From Fluviispira sanaruensis (GTDB lineage: Bacteria; Bdellovibrionota_B; Oligoflexia; Silvanigrellales; Silvanigrellaceae), in NCBI RefSeq assembly GCF_004295685.1, contig NZ_AP019368.1, forward strand, positions 2,377,501 to 2,441,500: a stretch of 64,000 bases of DNA. The letters are read 5' to 3'. Both the position numbers and the translations under genes were made by a program. Shown piece by piece: positions 36,282 to 46,089 of the stretch. Numbering within the stretch: position 1 is the stretch's first letter; every line of letters begins with the position of its first letter. A model generated the notes under the pieces. It worked only from the letters and a program-made list of their open reading frames with translations. It did no database searches and was not told the origin of the DNA.

Positions 36282-36774
36282 ATGAAAACAAAACACAGAG
36301 CAACTTGCCTATTTATATATGAAAATTCAATTCTGCTTATTAAAATGCAAGACCCAATATCAAAGATAATTTATTGGTATCCACCTGGCGGCAAAATAGA
36401 ACAAAACGAAACTGCTGTTGAAACCGTTAAACGAGAAGTGCGCGAAGAAACTGGATTTGAGCTTCAATTATTAAACGAAGATTATGTTATTACAGAATAT
36501 GAGATGTTATTACAGAATATGAGATGTTATTACAGAATATGAGAGCGAATGGTGTAACGATATTTATCGGTGCATAAATTATACTTTTGTTGGCACAATC
36601 AGAATTCCAGACTTTGACCCTGCTTGTGAAACAAACAAACGAATATACGAGTTAGAAACGCAATGGGTCGACCTTAAATATTTAAAATTTTTTCTAGGCT
36701 TTAATAAAGAACTCTTAGAATCAACATTAAAAATATTAGCGCAGTATAAATTAGAATTTGTTTTCAAATACTAA
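36282..36774 (+). pseudogene. NUDIX hydrolase disrupted by a 20-bp repeat expansion
   Basis: The NUDIX box is intact (GGKIEQNETAVETVKREVRE followed by ETG), so the product would cleave nucleoside diphosphate-X compounds. The frame runs normally to DYVITEYE, then enters three copies of a 20-bp unit. The 40 extra bases shift the frame and end it at 36542. Joining the end of copy 1 directly to 36544 restores an uninterrupted frame to the stop at 36774, giving about 150 residues, the usual NUDIX length. It is therefore an off-state contingency gene or a recent pseudogene. Confidence 0.85.
36484..36543 (+). repeat. 20-bp tandem repeat, three copies
   Basis: The unit ATGTTATTACAGAATATGAG occurs three times without mismatch inside the NUDIX gene. 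Twenty is not a multiple of three, so copy number decides the frame: one or four copies would be in frame, two or three are not. Confidence 0.97.
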
Positions 36775-36910
36775 GAAGAATTTAATCATTATTAATCAAC
36801 CTTCATAAGTTTCGCTTAGCAGAATTCATTTATGCAAATACACGAAGCATAAGTATAGTTACTTAACATAAATCTGCAGAAAGTATTAATTTAATTCAGA
36901 GGGGAGAGAC
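36775..36910. other. intergenic DNA between NUDIX gene and element E2
   Basis: AT-rich sequence downstream of the broken NUDIX gene. No ORF, promoter or terminator could be supported. Confidence 0.5.
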
Positions 36911-36971
36911 ATGTAAGAGGCTTCGAAGGGCATTTGCGGCCAGCAACTCTGCACTGAGAAGCCCCTTACAT
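36911..36971 (-). repeat. structured element E2 with shared 28-bp core
   Basis: Inverted relative to E1. The core 36925-36952 is the exact reverse complement of 36065-36092. Its outer arms 36911-36924 (ATGTAAGAGGCTTC) and 36958-36971 (GAAGCCCCTTACAT) pair over 14 bp with a single G-U in the minus-strand transcript, but their sequence is unrelated to the E1 arms. Confidence 0.85.
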
Positions 36972-37029
36972 GACGCATGCCCGATGATATTTCGATCTTT
37001 AAACTGATGATTTATGCACCACCACCACC

Positions 37030-37062
37030 AAAAAAAAAGCCCCGCCGAAGCGGAGCCTTTTT
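37030..37062 (-). terminator. rho-independent terminator of rpsL-rpsG
   Basis: On the minus strand a GC-rich stem (GGCTCCGC, TTCG loop, GCGGGGCT) with two G-U pairs is followed by nine T residues. It lies 50 bases after the rpsG stop. Confidence 0.9.
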
Positions 37063-37110
37063 GCCAAATGTACTTTGTAAGAAAAACAAATTGGTTGCAG
37101 ATGTTTGAAA

Positions 37111-37587
<477 letters not shown>

Positions 37588-37730
37588 TTAAATTCCTTCT
37601 AAAAAAAGAGAAACTTCAAAGTTTCTTTGAAACCTTTACTCAAAAGCAGAACACAGTGTTTGCTTCTGTTTGTCGTGTTCGCCATATTGCAGGCAGGGAG
37701 CAACAAATCTCACCTAGAGCGTAACTGTGC

Positions 37731-38144
37731 TTACTTTTTACCTTTTTTAGCCGGTTCAGCAGCAGCAGCGCCTCCTTTAGGACGTTTAGCGCCATAAAGA
37801 GAGCGGGATTGACGACGTTTTGCAACGCCGGTTGTGTCAAGTGCACCACGAACAATGTGGTAACGCACACCAGGTAAGTCTTTTACACGACCGCCACGAA
37901 CAAGAACCACGGAGTGTTCTTGAAGGTTGTGGCCTTCACCTGGAATATAGGAAATAACTTCAATACCTGTTGTCAAGCGAACTTTTGCAACTTTACGGAT
38001 CGCAGAGTTTGGCTTTTTAGGTGTTGTTGTATAAACGCGTGTACAAACGCCACGACGTTGTGGGCACTCTTTGAGCGCTGGGGACTTGCTGCGATAAGCC
38101 TTAGGTGTACGACCACTCGCGACAAGCTGGTTAATAGTTGGCAT
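37731..38144 (-). CDS. rpsL: 30S ribosomal protein S12
   Basis: A 137-residue S12 of the decoding centre. [14 protein letters not shown], the [17 protein letters not shown] loop with the lysine known for streptomycin resistance, and [16 protein letters not shown] are present, and no resistance-type substitution is obvious at the lysine of PKKPNS. The C-terminus carries a short Ala/Lys-rich extension ([14 protein letters not shown]). It is co-directional with rpsG, 146 bases upstream. Confidence 0.98.
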   Translation of the reverse strand: MPTINQLVASGRTPKAYRSKSPALKECPQRRGVCTRVYTTTPKKPNSAIRKVAKVRLTTGIEVISYIPGEGHNLQEHSVVLVRGGRVKDLPGVRYHIVRGALDTTGVAKRRQSRSLYGAKRPKGGAAAAEPAKKGKK

Positions 38145-38565
38145 ACGAAACCTTTCCTTGTATGTATCCGTCTGTTTTTCTTACACTTAATCTATTTGGC
38201 TGAAGAAAAAAGTGTGCATAAAGTCGCCTTTTTGCAAGCTCCACACATTAGTGAGGAACTCCGTCAAAGTCAACCTTTTTTTATGAGACAAAAGTCCCTA
38301 TAAAGTCAAATATTTAGATGGCAAAAAAGACCCTGAAAAGCTTGCCGCGCAGGCTTAACACTTCATTTAAAAAGAACATTTAAAATTTTCACAAATCTCA
38401 GTACCATTTTAGCCTGCAAAACGATTGACAGAATGAGCCTGAAATACCCAAGCCAGAAAAATAAATTCATGCAAGTTTTAAGCTCAAGTTTATTCATTTT
38501 ATCCGCTAATGTTCATAAGAAGAAGCTAAAGTATTGCTGAAATAAAATTACAAAGGAGCGGCTTC
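38145..38565. other. divergent intergenic region, rpsL promoter area
   Basis: A 421-base gap between rpsL and fliK. On the minus strand there are two TTGACT hexamers (38304-38309 and 38268-38273); the second has TAATGT 17 bases on, at 38245-38250. These are candidate rpsL promoters with weak -10 elements. No flagellar-type promoter before fliK was recognised. Confidence 0.4.
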
Positions 38566-40758
38566 ATGCTTTCAGGACTTGCGCGTAAAGATCTCTTTTC
38601 ACCAGATCAAAGCCCGCCCCAAATAGCCCCTGTCGAAGGCTCGGTTGCAAAAAAAGCAAAAATGGAGAGTCCGAGCGTGGAGAAAGATACTCCTACATTT
38701 AAAAAAATTTTAGATAAATCTTACGATAACAATACAAAACCAGAGGTAAATGAGAAAAATGAAAAGGAAGTACAAGCATCTCCACAAAAACAAAGTTCAA
38801 TGAAACAGGAAGAGGGAAAAGAGAAAAAAGAAGACGATATTATTCCAAGCTTTTCTTTTTTACCAAATTTTTTCTTTTCATCTATGCAAAAAGACGAAAA
38901 CTTTCAAGTCATCGCACTTAAAAATGAAAGCGGGCAAAATACCTCTAAGATAATAAATGAATTATTTCAAAAACCAGCAATGAGTCTTTTATATCAAAAT
39001 CAATCCATTTTTGAGCAAAGTGAAGAAACAATAATTCCATTTCAATCTCCGAATTTTAACAAACAAGACAATATTTTACCCATTATGAAAAGCGAAAATT
39101 TTTACTCAGAAGAACAGACAACTCAGGTTTTAACTGGAGATAAAAATAATACAGACAAAAATAAATTTATTACAGTTGCTTTAAACACATCGGAAGAGAC
39201 TAATTTTGTTATCAATAACACCCATAATATAGATGACCTCAAAAATGCTGTAAAAGATTATTTTCCAAATACAAAAGTAGAAGTCTTACAAAGCAAAGCA
39301 AAAGATGAAAACACCTTGGATGAAAAAAATCCAAATATTTTACCGACACCACAACTAGAAAAGAATAACTCAACAAATAATTCAAGTAATAAAGTCGATA
39401 TTAAAATTGAGAACCAAGAAAAAATACCTAGTATTAAAGCAAATGAACTTCAGACAAAAAACTTTATTATATCCGATCAACCTGAAAGCTTCCTTATTAG
39501 AAATACTTTTCAAGAACAAGAAAATATTATTATTACCAAACCAGTAAATAAAATGGATGGACAATCTGAAAAACCGCTAGAAAAAAATAATTTTCTTAAT
39601 TCTTTTATAAATTTATTTGACAATAAATTAAACAATAAATCTAGTGATTTTCAACTTTTAAAAAATGAAGTTACAATTCCTCTTCCCACAATTTTAACGA
39701 ACAGCCCTAAACCAGAAAATAGTAAATATGACATTGAAGAATTCATCACTCTACAATCTTCTCCAGAAGAGATAAAAGCACCGTTAAAAAAAGAGGATGC
39801 AAATAGTAAAATTGATCCATTGCTCATGAAACTCGAAGAAAAAGCTAACAATACAATTGCCAATGAGAAAGATTTAAAAACCGATACCAAAGTTGGAAAA
39901 TCCGAAATCGAACTTAAAGTGACTCCTAAAAAAGAAGATAATTTAATGCTAAAAGATAATAAAGACTTACCAATTGAGAACGGTAAGATTGAAGCCCCAA
40001 AAGAAAGCAATTTTAAACGAAATGAATCTTCCATGCAAATGTCAAACTTTGAAAATTCATTTAAAAAAGAAGAAAAATTTAATGATGAAAAAAAGAGTTT
40101 TGACGATAAACCCCTAGTCATAGAAAAAACAATCTCAGCTCAAGAAAAAACCCCTATCGTTGTTTCAGACAAAGGCAAAGCAGACTTTTCATTGCCAATT
40201 GTGAGTGCATCAACGCGAAAAGCCATCGATCTATCAACTCAACTCCAAGCGCGTGGAGGTGGCACGGCCAAAGTGAGTATACAAGATGATAAATTAGGCC
40301 AAATTGAATTGAATATACAAATGAAGAAAGATAGCAGCGTAAGTTTAGAAATTAAAACTTCAAGTAAGGAACTAAAAACATTTATAGAAAATGGCACAGA
40401 TTCACTTAAGAAATCATTGGAAGTACAAAATATAACTCTCACAGATGTAAAAGTTTCCACAACTGAAAAATCTTCTCAGAGCAATCTCAACTCTGGTGGA
40501 CATTTTAACTCAAATGATAACTTTAAACAAAATTCAGACAATAATCAAAGTAGTCAAAATAATAATCAAAATTTTGCAAATACATTTTCCAATCAAAACA
40601 ATCAAAAATTCTTTCAAAATCAAGAAAATGACTTGATAATCAATCCATATCAAACTGCAAATAGTAACAATTTAAGTGATAAATTTAAAAAAGTGGAAAA
40701 AAATTCATTAACAAATATTCAACGTGGTGCAAATGGATCTATTAAAGTTTTAGCTTAA
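38566..40758 (+). CDS. fliK: flagellar hook-length control protein FliK
   Basis: A 730-residue protein that measures hook length and switches export specificity. Most of it is a long, Lys/Glu/Asn-rich, low-complexity ruler. The conserved C-terminal Flg_hook domain (about 555-640) has TAKVSIQDDKLGQIELNIQM and ELKTFIENGTDSLKKSLEVQ, followed by an Asn/Gln-rich tail. AAGGAG precedes the ATG. It is the first gene of a fliK-flgD-flgE cluster. FliK of many species is shorter. Confidence 0.88.
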   Translation: MLSGLARKDLFSPDQSPPQIAPVEGSVAKKAKMESPSVEKDTPTFKKILDKSYDNNTKPEVNEKNEKEVQASPQKQSSMKQEEGKEKKEDDIIPSFSFLPNFFFSSMQKDENFQVIALKNESGQNTSKIINELFQKPAMSLLYQNQSIFEQSEETIIPFQSPNFNKQDNILPIMKSENFYSEEQTTQVLTGDKNNTDKNKFITVALNTSEETNFVINNTHNIDDLKNAVKDYFPNTKVEVLQSKAKDENTLDEKNPNILPTPQLEKNNSTNNSSNKVDIKIENQEKIPSIKANELQTKNFIISDQPESFLIRNTFQEQENIIITKPVNKMDGQSEKPLEKNNFLNSFINLFDNKLNNKSSDFQLLKNEVTIPLPTILTNSPKPENSKYDIEEFITLQSSPEEIKAPLKKEDANSKIDPLLMKLEEKANNTIANEKDLKTDTKVGKSEIELKVTPKKEDNLMLKDNKDLPIENGKIEAPKESNFKRNESSMQMSNFENSFKKEEKFNDEKKSFDDKPLVIEKTISAQEKTPIVVSDKGKADFSLPIVSASTRKAIDLSTQLQARGGGTAKVSIQDDKLGQIELNIQMKKDSSVSLEIKTSSKELKTFIENGTDSLKKSLEVQNITLTDVKVSTTEKSSQSNLNSGGHFNSNDNFKQNSDNNQSSQNNNQNFANTFSNQNNQKFFQNQENDLIINPYQTANSNNLSDKFKKVEKNSLTNIQRGANGSIKVLA

Positions 40759-40797
40759 ATATTTTATTATTATTTATATTTTATGATGGAGACAATT

Positions 40798-42201
40798 ATG
40801 TTTATTGGAGATGTAAAAGGCCCGGTTAAAGTTCCAGACAGAGCAGCAGAACCCCCTAAGGATAGCAATTTAAAAGTTGAAAAAGGGGATGACTCTCCAA
40901 ATTTTGAAAGAATGATTTCTGAGTCAAATTTTGAAAAACAAGCTGAACTTGAAAAAGAAAAAGCTGCTGCAGGCGGAGATTTTAAATTAGGTGAAAATAA
41001 AACGGACCGAGATTTCAGGCAACAACTTGAAAAAGTAACAGGGAAAAAGCAAGACAAAGCAAAAAATAAACTTGAAAGAGATGATTATTTAAATTTACTC
41101 GTGACCCAACTTAAATACCAAGACCCAAGTAAACCAATGGAACATTTTGAGATGGCTTCACAAATGGCACAATTTAATACAGTTGAACAACTTATGGGAG
41201 TTAATAAAGTATTAACTGAAATGAAAAAAATGCAGAATGACAATAAAGCTGAAAAACTCGCTCAATATTTAGGCAAAGATATTGAATTGCAAGGTGACAA
41301 AATTAAACTCTCGGGTGATGGAAAAATATCATCTGCTAAATTTGAAATAGAAACTCCTGCAGGAAATACAGTCGTCGAAATTAGAGATGAACAAGGAAAA
41401 CTTGTGAGAAGCATTCCAATGGGACCTAAGCAAGCTGGAGCTCATAAAATAACTTGGGATGGCTTAAATGATAAAGGGGTTCCACAACAATCAGGAAATT
41501 ATACATTTAATGTTCTAGCATCTACCGATGAAGGGAAACATTTATCAACAAAACTTTCGTATGTGGCCCATGTAGAAGGAATTACCGATATATTAACAGG
41601 CGGTAAATTGGATACTAATTTAGGCTCAGCCGATCCAACAAAAATTGTCGCAATTCGCAATCCTGAAGAAGTTCCCAAGATTGCAAAACCCATGAATCCT
41701 TATGCGCAGCGCCCGAGTAAAGATCCCGCGCTCCTTAACAATGAAAATCCATTAAATAAAAATAATCTGCAAAATATTACACAAAATGCACAAATAAATC
41801 CTGCACAAATGGAAGAACAAATGATGCCTCCACAAATGCAAAACGCACTCAATCAACCACAGGCTATGCCAGAGCAAACTCGCATGATGCCTCCACAGAT
41901 GCAAAACGCACTCAATCAACCACAGGCTATGCCGGAGCAACCTCGCATGATGCCTCCTCAAGTTCCACAAAAAATTGCGAATTTAAGCCCACCTCCCAAT
42001 GGTGAGCCACAACGTCTTATGCCACGTCAATCGCCGAAACCCATTGACAATTCAGGACCAAAAGAGGTTTTTGCCTCACAAAATAGTCCTGCGCCACGCC
42101 CCGCTCCTCAGAATAAAAGTGGTGAAATACCTCCACAAATTTCCCCACAACGCTATGGGGGTCCTCCGCCTGTGGCTGGAATCAATGGCAGATCGATTTG
42201 A
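40798..42201 (+). CDS. flgD: flagellar hook assembly (capping) protein FlgD with Pro/Gln-rich C-terminal extension
   Basis: A 467-residue scaffold protein for hook polymerisation. The conserved N-terminal FlgD segment is YLNLLVTQLKYQDPSKPMEH and MASQMAQFNTVEQLMGV (about 98-150), and the middle has the FlgD Ig-like/tudor region ending in ITWDGLNDKGVPQQSGNYTF. Beyond residue 310 there is a Pro/Gln/Met-rich tail of about 150 residues with a 21-residue repeat, absent from the usual 220-residue FlgD. The ATG at 40798 follows GGAGA by five bases and is preferred to 40783. Confidence 0.9.
   Translation: MFIGDVKGPVKVPDRAAEPPKDSNLKVEKGDDSPNFERMISESNFEKQAELEKEKAAAGGDFKLGENKTDRDFRQQLEKVTGKKQDKAKNKLERDDYLNLLVTQLKYQDPSKPMEHFEMASQMAQFNTVEQLMGVNKVLTEMKKMQNDNKAEKLAQYLGKDIELQGDKIKLSGDGKISSAKFEIETPAGNTVVEIRDEQGKLVRSIPMGPKQAGAHKITWDGLNDKGVPQQSGNYTFNVLASTDEGKHLSTKLSYVAHVEGITDILTGGKLDTNLGSADPTKIVAIRNPEEVPKIAKPMNPYAQRPSKDPALLNNENPLNKNNLQNITQNAQINPAQMEEQMMPPQMQNALNQPQAMPEQTRMMPPQMQNALNQPQAMPEQPRMMPPQVPQKIANLSPPPNGEPQRLMPRQSPKPIDNSGPKEVFASQNSPAPRPAPQNKSGEIPPQISPQRYGGPPPVAGINGRSI
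41821..41946 (+). repeat. 63-bp in-frame tandem repeat in flgD
   Basis: Two nearly identical 63-bp units (41821-41883 and 41884-41946), with the beginning of a third. Each encodes 21 residues of the MMPPQMQNALNQPQAMPEQ type. The length keeps the frame. Confidence 0.9.
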
Positions 42202-42233
42202 TAATTTCTATTTATTGATAAAGGACACGTGTC

Positions 42234-43610
42234 ATGCCAATAAATTATGCCTTATTTAGTGCGGTTTCTGGTTTAGGTTCCAATGCAGATGGGATGTCAG
42301 TTGTTGCCAACAACATCGCCAACGCGAATACAAAATCTTTTAAAACAGATAGAGCTGAATTTGAAGACATGTTCGCTGTGACGCTCAATGAAAGATCGCA
42401 ATTGGGACGTGGTTCTCGGTTGAGAAATATCACAACGCTATTTAATCAAGGTGCTTTGACTAACACTGGGCAAATCACTGACTTGAGCGTTCAAGGCGAA
42501 GGATTTTTTATCGTTAAAAATGAAATGGCTGAAGTGAAGGAATCGAACGGGATGTTTTTCACCCGTCAGGGCAGCTTCCGCTTTGACCGCGATGGCAAGC
42601 TGACAGATCCTACGGGCAGCCGAGTGCAAGGTTTTATGCCCGATCCTGACAGCAACAATCGCTTATCTGTCAAAATGACAGATCTACAAATCATCAGCAA
42701 TGTACTCCCCCCTAGAGCTACTTCCATAGTGAATGTCGTGGCAAACTTAGATGTGCGTGAAAAGCCACCTCTTGATGAATTTGATCTCTCACGCCCATTG
42801 GATACATCTAACTTTGCAAGTGCTGTAACAATATTTGATAACTTTGGCTATGGGCGCCAAGCAGTAATATATTATGTAAAATCTCCTGAACAAGATAAGA
42901 ATGCCTGGGATTGGTATGCCACTGTCGATGGCCAAGAAGTTTCAGTCGATCCTCCGCGCAATCAAAGAGGAAAAGTTTTACCTGCTGTTATAGCGAAAGG
43001 CAGAGTTGAATTTGATGAAGATGGCAAACCGATATTACCCTTTTTAACAAAGGCCGGCCTTCCTGTCGGTATCGACATAGTGAGCCGCACGGATGCATTT
43101 GAGGTACAATTCGTCAACGGCGCGCGTCCACAAAAACTCCAGTTTAACTTTGGACCAACGATTGAAGAAGACTTAGTCTTAGGAGCACAAGGTTCTACAA
43201 GTATTGCCGCGCGTTCAGGTATTTCTTTTCACTCTCAAGATGGTTATGAAGCAGGATATTTAAAGACAATTAAAATTGACCTTGATGGGATGATTCGAGG
43301 GACTTATACGAATGGGCTTGAAAGAAGACTTGGAGCCATGGCCTTAGCCACCTTTCCAAACAATCATGGGCTGCAAAAAGTTGGGAGAAACAACTGGATA
43401 ACGACCCCTAAGGCTGGAGAAGCCCGCATAGGTTTGCCACAAACTGCCTCAAGAGGAAGCATTTATTCCGCGAGCTTAGAGGAATCAAACGTGGATTTGG
43501 CTCAACAATTTGTGGATATGATTTTAACCCAACGTGGCTTCCAAGCAAACTCAAAGGCCATCACCACCACCGACACAATGCTCGAAGAAATAATCAATCT
43601 TAAAAGATAA
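42234..43610 (+). CDS. flgE: flagellar hook protein FlgE
   Basis: A 458-residue hook subunit. The N-terminus has the rod/hook signature ALFSAVSGLGSNADGMSVVA and NNIANANTKSFKTDRAEF; the C-terminus has LEESNVDLAQQFVDMILTQR and GFQANSKAITTTDTMLEEII. The GALTNTGQITDLSVQGEGFF segment is typical. AAGGA precedes the ATG. It follows flgD by 32 bases. Confidence 0.95.
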   Translation: MPINYALFSAVSGLGSNADGMSVVANNIANANTKSFKTDRAEFEDMFAVTLNERSQLGRGSRLRNITTLFNQGALTNTGQITDLSVQGEGFFIVKNEMAEVKESNGMFFTRQGSFRFDRDGKLTDPTGSRVQGFMPDPDSNNRLSVKMTDLQIISNVLPPRATSIVNVVANLDVREKPPLDEFDLSRPLDTSNFASAVTIFDNFGYGRQAVIYYVKSPEQDKNAWDWYATVDGQEVSVDPPRNQRGKVLPAVIAKGRVEFDEDGKPILPFLTKAGLPVGIDIVSRTDAFEVQFVNGARPQKLQFNFGPTIEEDLVLGAQGSTSIAARSGISFHSQDGYEAGYLKTIKIDLDGMIRGTYTNGLERRLGAMALATFPNNHGLQKVGRNNWITTPKAGEARIGLPQTASRGSIYSASLEESNVDLAQQFVDMILTQRGFQANSKAITTTDTMLEEIINLKR

Positions 43611-43843
43611 TTATATCTGAATAGAATCGAAGCCATGTGCTTCAATATGAATGAATGGCCTGAGTTATTACCACATGTAAAAACAATCATATATGAGGAT
43701 ATTTTAAATAAAATAAAATATCTAAGCTTAATATTTGATTTTCTAAATTGAGATGTTATCAGTACTTTAGTTAGCAATCTTTTCTTGCAATAGAGTTTAA
43801 GATCTTCTAACATTTTAAGAGATTTTAAACTTGGTTTTATTGT

Positions 43844-44707
43844 ATGAAAATAAATGAAAAAAATATGTATTCTCGTTCCGCTTGCTCTCATATTGTTATT
43901 GGAATTTTTATCGTTTTTTTTCATTTATTTTTAATTTTTTTACCTATTTATTTATTTGACTCTTTAAATATAAATATAATTATTAAATCATTATTGGCTA
44001 TAATAATCATTTTTTTCATTGGCACTCGCATGCGAGCACTTGGCAATATTATACATGAATGCTCACACTATACTTTTGTACCATCAAGAAAACATAACAT
44101 TAATATCGGAAAAATAATTTGTTTTTTAGACATCTCTGATTTCAATACCTATAAAAAAGACCATTTTTCTCATCATCGTTATTTAGGAGATCCTGAACGT
44201 GATGAAGATTTTAAAGAAAGAAAAAAAATTGGTATATTTAAAGATGATAGACTGCATTTTTTTAGGATTTTATTAATAATCCTATCCTGCAAAAATTGGT
44301 TTTTATTAATCAAAACAAATAAATACTTAAAGAGCATTATTTGTTTTAAGAATAAAAAATCTATTTATTATTTAATATTTTTATTATTGCTTGGCATTGT
44401 AATTGGATTTTCAAATTTATTTATGTTTATTATTCTTCCTTATCTTTCCAGTTATCAAATGATGAAACTATTATCAGATTATCTTGATCATGGAGCGATT
44501 TATTTTAAAGAATCCACAGAGGAAAGAACGCGCAACCATATTTTTTCCATAGGAATACTCAATTGGATTTTTTTTCCCCGAGCAGACTGTTTTCACTTAG
44601 TTCATCATTTGTATCCCACGATTCCTACCAATCAATTAGCAAAAAAACACCATGAAATTATGCGAAAAAATGCAAATTATAAATTGAGAAGACATAATAT
44701 ATTCTAA
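43844..44707 (+). CDS. membrane fatty acid desaturase family protein
   Basis: A 287-residue integral membrane protein with the three His boxes of di-iron desaturases/hydroxylases: HECSH at 71-75, HFSHH at 107-111 and HLVHH at 251-255. About four membrane segments separate them. It should introduce a double bond or hydroxyl group into an acyl chain or related lipid; the substrate is not determined. It converges with the next gene, overlapping by four bases. Confidence 0.85.
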   Translation: MKINEKNMYSRSACSHIVIGIFIVFFHLFLIFLPIYLFDSLNINIIIKSLLAIIIIFFIGTRMRALGNIIHECSHYTFVPSRKHNINIGKIICFLDISDFNTYKKDHFSHHRYLGDPERDEDFKERKKIGIFKDDRLHFFRILLIILSCKNWFLLIKTNKYLKSIICFKNKKSIYYLIFLLLLGIVIGFSNLFMFIILPYLSSYQMMKLLSDYLDHGAIYFKESTEERTRNHIFSIGILNWIFFPRADCFHLVHHLYPTIPTNQLAKKHHEIMRKNANYKLRRHNIF

Positions 44708-45045
44708 GGCCAAAGCAAATATTGACTGCCAAAAGGATCTTTACCTTCATCAATATAATGCTGAGCGGATTTACTTTTTAAATCAGCGTCTACATAAGTT
44801 AAAAATGTGTATTCGTCATTGTCTTTTTTTATAGTCAAAGTATTGGGTTGCCTAGGATTTATTGCTTTAATTTCAACTTCATCTCCCTTATCCCAATCAT
44901 CACCTTTCTTTCTATTAATGGTAACCTCATCACCAATTGCATAGTTGTGAAGTTTTAGGGGAGGAACCCTACGAATAGTTTGTTTCTCACCATCTTTATA
45001 GTATTCAACATAATAAGGTGTGCGATCAAAGATCGGTGGAATCAT
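44704..45045 (-). CDS. hypothetical protein with SH3-like beta region
   Basis: A 113-residue soluble protein. The middle (HNYAIGDEVTINRKKGDDWD and GDEVEIKAINPRQPNTLTIK) reads like short beta strands of an SH3/KOW-type fold. No family is recognised. GGAG precedes the ATG by seven bases. It overlaps the convergent desaturase stop by four bases. Confidence 0.5.
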   Translation of the reverse strand: MIPPIFDRTPYYVEYYKDGEKQTIRRVPPLKLHNYAIGDEVTINRKKGDDWDKGDEVEIKAINPRQPNTLTIKKDNDEYTFLTYVDADLKSKSAQHYIDEGKDPFGSQYLLWP

Positions 45046-45110
45046 TGACTGCTCCAGAGTAGGTCGATTGACTTCATTCAGTCGGTATTTTTTGCCAAGG
45101 GCTTTATCAA

Positions 45111-46079
45111 ATGAATAAAATAAAGATTATTTTCCTTATATTACTTAATGTTATGTTAAGTCCAATTTATCTTATTCTGTTCATTTTTTGTTTTTTGTTA
45201 ACCGTATTGCCTATTTTTCCAACTCGGATCGCAAAGCAAAACCTTGCGGAGCGTTTAGGCGTCAAAGGGTTACAGGCAAACTACTATATATCATTAATAT
45301 TCTTGAATTATATTTATTATTTTGTTGAAGCATTTATCTTTCATACCTTAAACTTAAACGTCTGTGTCTTTGCTGACGACGATCAATTAAGCGAAGTAAA
45401 ATCATTAATCACAAAAAAACATACACTGAGCCAAGAAAAAGGCTGTGTATTTATTTTACCACATATGGCCAATGTTGAAATGTATGCTTTGCCAGTAATA
45501 GAGCTCTATCAAGCAACATTAAAAACAAAAATATATGCACTTGCTCAACCAACTAAATCACAACTGACAAATAAAATATTGGAATGGTACAGAAAAAGAC
45601 CAGGTTTTGACATGATTTGGACAGACAATAAACTTTTTACAAAAATGGAAAATGCAATTAATAAAGAAAAAGCATCTGTTTGTATGCTCACCGATCAAAA
45701 GGCAAAAAAGGGGGGGGTCTTTATTCGTTTTTTTGGAAAATATGCGGCCTTTCCGACTTCAGGATTACGGATGTGTTTAAATCAAAATATGCCGGTAATC
45801 TATGCATCTGCTAAAAGAATATTCCCAGGATTTCTCACACTCAAATTAAAAATTGGACAAAACAATCACTTAAAAAGCAAAGCTGTGTCCAATAAAATAC
45901 ATAATACAACTGAGTTGAATTCGGCAGAAATATTTAATTTCTCAGAATTAAAAGAGCGAGAAATAGAAACAGCGCTTGAATTATCTTATTTTGTCGCTTG
46001 GGTTGAAAAAGAAATCCGGACCAATCCAAGTCAATGGTGTTGGGATTACAATAAATGGTCGCGAGATCCAAGCAATTAA
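45111..46079 (+). CDS. LpxL/HtrB-like lipid A acyltransferase
   Basis: A 322-residue inner-membrane-anchored acyltransferase. Residues 1-35 are hydrophobic. The catalytic HX4E motif is H118-MANV-E123 in FILPHMANVEMY, and DQKAKKGGVFIRFFG and PTSGLRMCLN match later LpxL/LpxM blocks; the C-terminal NPSQWCWDYNKW is typical. It likely adds a secondary acyl chain to lipid A. Adjacency to a desaturase-like gene suggests envelope lipid tailoring, by inference. Confidence 0.82.
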   Translation: MNKIKIIFLILLNVMLSPIYLILFIFCFLLTVLPIFPTRIAKQNLAERLGVKGLQANYYISLIFLNYIYYFVEAFIFHTLNLNVCVFADDDQLSEVKSLITKKHTLSQEKGCVFILPHMANVEMYALPVIELYQATLKTKIYALAQPTKSQLTNKILEWYRKRPGFDMIWTDNKLFTKMENAINKEKASVCMLTDQKAKKGGVFIRFFGKYAAFPTSGLRMCLNQNMPVIYASAKRIFPGFLTLKLKIGQNNHLKSKAVSNKIHNTTELNSAEIFNFSELKEREIETALELSYFVAWVEKEIRTNPSQWCWDYNKWSRDPSN

Positions 46080-46089
46080 ATACAAAAAC

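Noticed and set aside
36039-36971. Insertion sequence with terminal inverted repeats
   Set aside because: The 28-bp inverted repeats enclose only a NUDIX gene; there is no transposase and no target-site duplication is visible.
38994-40460. Minus-strand ORFs within fliK
   Set aside because: They are mirror frames of a low-complexity, Lys/Glu-rich coding sequence and have no ribosome binding sites.
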